From Bacillota bacterium (lineage in GTDB: Bacteria > Bacillota > Clostridia > Lachnospirales > CAG-274): 64,000 nt of DNA. A program made the position numbers and the translations under genes. The stretch covers positions 1 through 64,000 of the forward strand of contig JAFYGI010000004.1 of assembly GCA_017543265.1 (NCBI GenBank), read 5' to 3'. This document shows, piece after piece, positions 61,960-64,000 of the stretch (within the stretch, counting starts at the first letter, position 1; each line of letters begins with the position of its first letter). The notes under the pieces were generated by a model, which saw only the letters and a program-made list of their open reading frames with translations, made no database searches and had not been told where the DNA came from.

Positions 61960-61965
61960 TATAAC
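61960..61965 (-). promoter_or_regulatory. tig extended -10 promoter element
   Basis: TGTTATAAT on the minus strand, an extended -10 (TG-N-TATAAT); the -35 is weak. It lies about 70 bases before the tig ATG. Confidence 0.6.
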
Positions 61966-62109
61966 ACAAATGATTGACAATTACCAGTATTTTTTTTAAA
62001 AATTTCTAAAAAATATCCGACAAGGTGAACGGGGGCGGGGAAAACGGCGCTTTTCAGGGGGAAAACACTATCCCGGAGAAATTTTTGCGCGTTTTGCTTT
62101 TATCAAAAA

Positions 62110-62172
62110 AAGCGGATATAACTCTCAAAGAACGGCTCCATGCCGTGGAGAGAAATATCCGCTGTTTTTTTG
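62110..62172 (-). terminator. Long terminator hairpin after floA
   Basis: AGCGGATAT...ATATCCGCT with inner paired blocks CTCTC/GAGAG and ACGGC/GCCGT; seven T residues follow on the minus strand. The remaining bases from 61985 to 62110 show nothing recognisable. Confidence 0.9.
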
Positions 62173-62189
62173 AACGTTACAGATCGGTA

Positions 62190-63182
62190 TTACTTATCTG
62201 TTTTGTTGTTGCCCTTAACGCCAACCTCAAAATTCATTTTGCTTAACGCATCTTTCATTGCGGTGTCGGCAATGCGGTTTTGCATATTATAGTAGTCCAT
62301 AGCGCCGATATTGCCGCTTTTTAAAGCCTCTGCAAGTGCTAAAGGCACCTGTGCCTCCGCCTCTACTACCTTTGCACGCATCTCTTGTACGAGTGCCTTT
62401 CTTTCCTGCTCGGTAGCGATAGCAAGTGCACGTCTTTCCTCTGCCTTTGCCTGTGCAATCTGCTTGTCAGCCTCGGCCTGCTCGATCTGTAAGTGAGCAC
62501 CGATGTTGCGTCCTATATCGATATCTGCTATATCAATGGAGAGGATCTCAAATGCGGTACCGCTGTCAAGACCCTTTGTAAGCACGCACTGTGAAATACT
62601 GTCGGGGTTTTCAAGCACGCTCTTGTGAGAGTCGGAGGAACCAACCGTGGTTACGATACCCTCGCCGACACGGGCAATGATAGTTTCCTCACCTGCACCG
62701 CCGACAAGACGGGCGATGTTTGTTCTTACGGTAACTCGTGCGATAACCTTTACCTCGATACCGTCCTTTGCAACGGCTGATATCCACGGTGTTTCGATGA
62801 TCTTGGGCGTAACGCTCATTCTTACGGCCTCAAACACATTACGGCCGGCAAGGTCGATAGCTGCCGCACGCTCGAATGTAAGCTCCAGATTAGCACGGTG
62901 TGCCGCGATAAGTGCGTCTACAACGCTGTCAACACGGCCGCCTGAAAGCAGGTGGCTTTCAAGCTGGTTGATATTAAGCGCAAGACCTGCCTTTGTACCC
63001 TTTATCATGGGATGGATTATCCTGTCGGGGCGTACACGTCTTAAACGCATACCGAAAAGCGAAAATACGCTTACGTTTACACCCGATGCAAGTGCGGTTA
63101 TCCATAGTCCAAGCGGTACAAAATTCAAAAATACGCTTATGATTATGATAGCGATAACAATAATGATAATTGCAAATGGCAT
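62190..63182 (-). CDS. floA: Flotillin-like protein FloA
   Basis: A 330-residue protein. An N-terminal hydrophobic stretch ([24 protein letters not shown]) embeds it in the membrane, a PHB/SPFH domain follows ([24 protein letters not shown]), then a coiled coil ([31 protein letters not shown]) and a conserved tail ([20 protein letters not shown]). FloA organises functional membrane microdomains. The nfeD gene is 15 bases upstream, its normal partner. Confidence 0.96.
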   Translation of the reverse strand: MPFAIIIIVIAIIIISVFLNFVPLGLWITALASGVNVSVFSLFGMRLRRVRPDRIIHPMIKGTKAGLALNINQLESHLLSGGRVDSVVDALIAAHRANLELTFERAAAIDLAGRNVFEAVRMSVTPKIIETPWISAVAKDGIEVKVIARVTVRTNIARLVGGAGEETIIARVGEGIVTTVGSSDSHKSVLENPDSISQCVLTKGLDSGTAFEILSIDIADIDIGRNIGAHLQIEQAEADKQIAQAKAEERRALAIATEQERKALVQEMRAKVVEAEAQVPLALAEALKSGNIGAMDYYNMQNRIADTAMKDALSKMNFEVGVKGNNKTDK

Positions 63183-63197
63183 TTAATTCATCTCCTT

Positions 63198-63665
63198 TTA
63201 CTCTGCCTTTTTGACATAAAGATTGTTTGCATAGACCTTGTATGCCTCGACCGTTTCGCCTGCGGGGATAAAATCACCGTCGCAGTAGGCCTCTGTCACG
63301 GTGCCGCCGAAATCCACCTTGCCGTGAGGCTTGAGCGGAGTTTTCGCAGTACCCTTTGAGCCTATAAGGCTTTGCATAAGGTCCTCGTGTTCTTCGTCGG
63401 TGTCAAGCGTATCCTTTAAAATAAGCTTGCCGTATACACCGAACTTTTTGGCCGCTTCGACCGCTACATAGCCTATCGCCGCCAGTATCACCAGACCCGA
63501 TACAACGATCATTATGCCGTTTTCCATTGTGGTAATGGTTATTACCGCCGCGATCGCGATGGAAAACAGACCCATAATGCCAAATACGCCAAAGCCGGGT
63601 ATGAAGATCTCTATCAGCAAAAACGCTATGCCAAGCAAAAGCAGACCAAGTGCTGCATATGCCAT
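63198..63665 (-). CDS. NfeD-family membrane protein
   Basis: A 155-residue short-form NfeD: three transmembrane segments (AALGLLLLGIAFLLIEIF; IMGLFSIAIAAVITI; GIMIVVSGLVILAAIGYVAV), then a C-terminal OB-fold (LIGSKGTAKTPLKPHGKVDFGG). The protease domain of long NfeD proteins is absent. The start is ATG 63665 with GGGGGG before it; an ATG seven codons earlier lies upstream of that site. NfeD proteins pair with flotillins, and floA follows. Confidence 0.93.
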   Translation of the reverse strand: MAYAALGLLLLGIAFLLIEIFIPGFGVFGIMGLFSIAIAAVITITTMENGIMIVVSGLVILAAIGYVAVEAAKKFGVYGKLILKDTLDTDEEHEDLMQSLIGSKGTAKTPLKPHGKVDFGGTVTEAYCDGDFIPAGETVEAYKVYANNLYVKKAE

Positions 63666-63815
63666 AACATTCCCCCCTGTTTTCATACTTTTTGCGGGTA
63701 TTGCCTGCTGTACGGCAAGGCAATGTCCTTATGTCATATTTACGATTACAGTATAGCATATTTACCTGTCTGTGTCTATTAATTTTTTGTGAACAATTCG
63801 CCGGGACCCTTTTGT

Positions 63816-63844
63816 TTGACATAGAATACTATTTGTGATAAAAT
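63816..63844 (+). promoter_or_regulatory. Promoter of the right-edge gene
   Basis: TTGACA, 17-base spacer, TAAAAT. Confidence 0.82.
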
Positions 63845-63886
63845 CAACTTGAAATGTCGTTTTTTTGTTTTTTTTTTGATTTTGGT

Positions 63887-64000
63887 ATGAGCAGAAGAAG
63901 AAAAGTTAAAAAATATGCTCTTAACGAGCTTAAATATCTGCCTGCGGACAGGGATATGATATATGATTTTATCATGGGTCTTAAAAGTACGGAGATCCCG
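63887..64000 (+). CDS. Unknown protein, partial at the right edge
   Basis: 38 codons are visible from ATG 63887: a basic start (MSRRRKVKKYALNELKYL) followed by PADRDMIYDFIMGLKSTEIP. An in-frame ATG at 63854 would add a Phe-rich stretch read from a poly-T run and is less likely. No family can be named from so short a piece. A consensus promoter upstream supports a real gene; the ribosome site is weak. Confidence 0.6.
   Translation, partial: MSRRRKVKKYALNELKYLPADRDMIYDFIMGLKSTEIP

Noticed and set aside
62025..62246. Plus-strand frame of 73 codons between tig and floA
   Set aside because: It spans the floA terminator hairpin and the end of floA; no ribosome site and no recognisable features.
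1..64000. tRNA, rRNA, CRISPR arrays, insertion sequences or prophage
   Set aside because: No tRNA-like cloverleaf with the conserved TTCGAATC-type arm, no repeat-spacer array, transposase or phage structural gene was seen; the capsid-fold protein at 632-1579 is an encapsulin, not a phage remnant.

Overview
The window looks like a chromosome segment of an anaerobic, spore-forming Clostridia-type Firmicute. It carries a spoVA operon (spoVAA-AB-AC-AD-AE), YunB, a SpoVB-type flippase and a YaaH-type cortex hydrolase. It also has a Gram-positive division cluster (mraZ-rsmH-ftsL-PBP2), S-layer-homology (SLH) surface proteins, one of them a pectate lyase, and a clostridial 2[4Fe-4S] ferredoxin. A surface pectinase with SLH anchoring suggests a gut or plant-fibre habitat; that is inference. 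I saw no rRNA, tRNA, CRISPR array, insertion sequence or prophage.

Region 1 (1-13.6 kb, all minus strand) is a dense sulfur-assimilation island and the most notable part of the window. From the trxA promoter the order is trxA, JAMM peptidase, tusA-like, ThiS-like carrier, E1 (MoeB/ThiF) enzyme, metY-like, trxB. A second promoter then drives cysK, a CymR-like Rrf2 regulator, an AraC-type regulator, a cysM-like synthase, a second JAMM peptidase, and a MoaD-E1-rhodanese triple fusion. The series ends with a Family 2A encapsulin shell gene overlapping a cysteine desulfurase that has a long disordered N-terminus (cut by the left edge). A metNIQ-type ABC transporter lies upstream. This amounts to two parallel protein-thiocarboxylate routes, one shaped for homocysteine (HcyS-like) and one for cysteine (CysO-like), next to a nanocompartment whose family stores sulfur. 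The cysK, metN and trxA promoters share a spaced motif (TTCCTA-N8-GTATGT and variants) in the same position or nearly so, which suggests one sulfur regulon.

Region 2 (13.8-26.8 kb): a TIGR04086 membrane protein, PHP phosphoesterase, smpB, a small acidic ORF, RNase H, a very long secreted SLH pectate lyase gene broken by one in-frame TAA, RNase R, YifB/ComM and a CarD-like regulator. Region 3 (26.9-35.1 kb, minus): LysM-GH18 cortex hydrolase, VanZ-like, SLH protein, two secreted or anchored proteins of unknown function, an orphan bacterial tyrosine-kinase module (phosphatase, kinase, modulator) and yunB.

Region 4 (35.2-48.4 kb): PBP1A, ferredoxin, tldD-tldE, then mraZ-rsmH-ftsL-PBP2 with an MraZ-type operator, and htpG on the opposite strand with a perfect CIRCE element. 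Region 5 (48.4-57 kb): spoVA operon, a candidate structured RNA, yfhO, rhomboid protease and an S41-like lipoprotein. Region 6 (57-64 kb): spoVB-like flippase, clpX-clpP-tig, floA-nfeD and the start of an unknown gene at the right edge.
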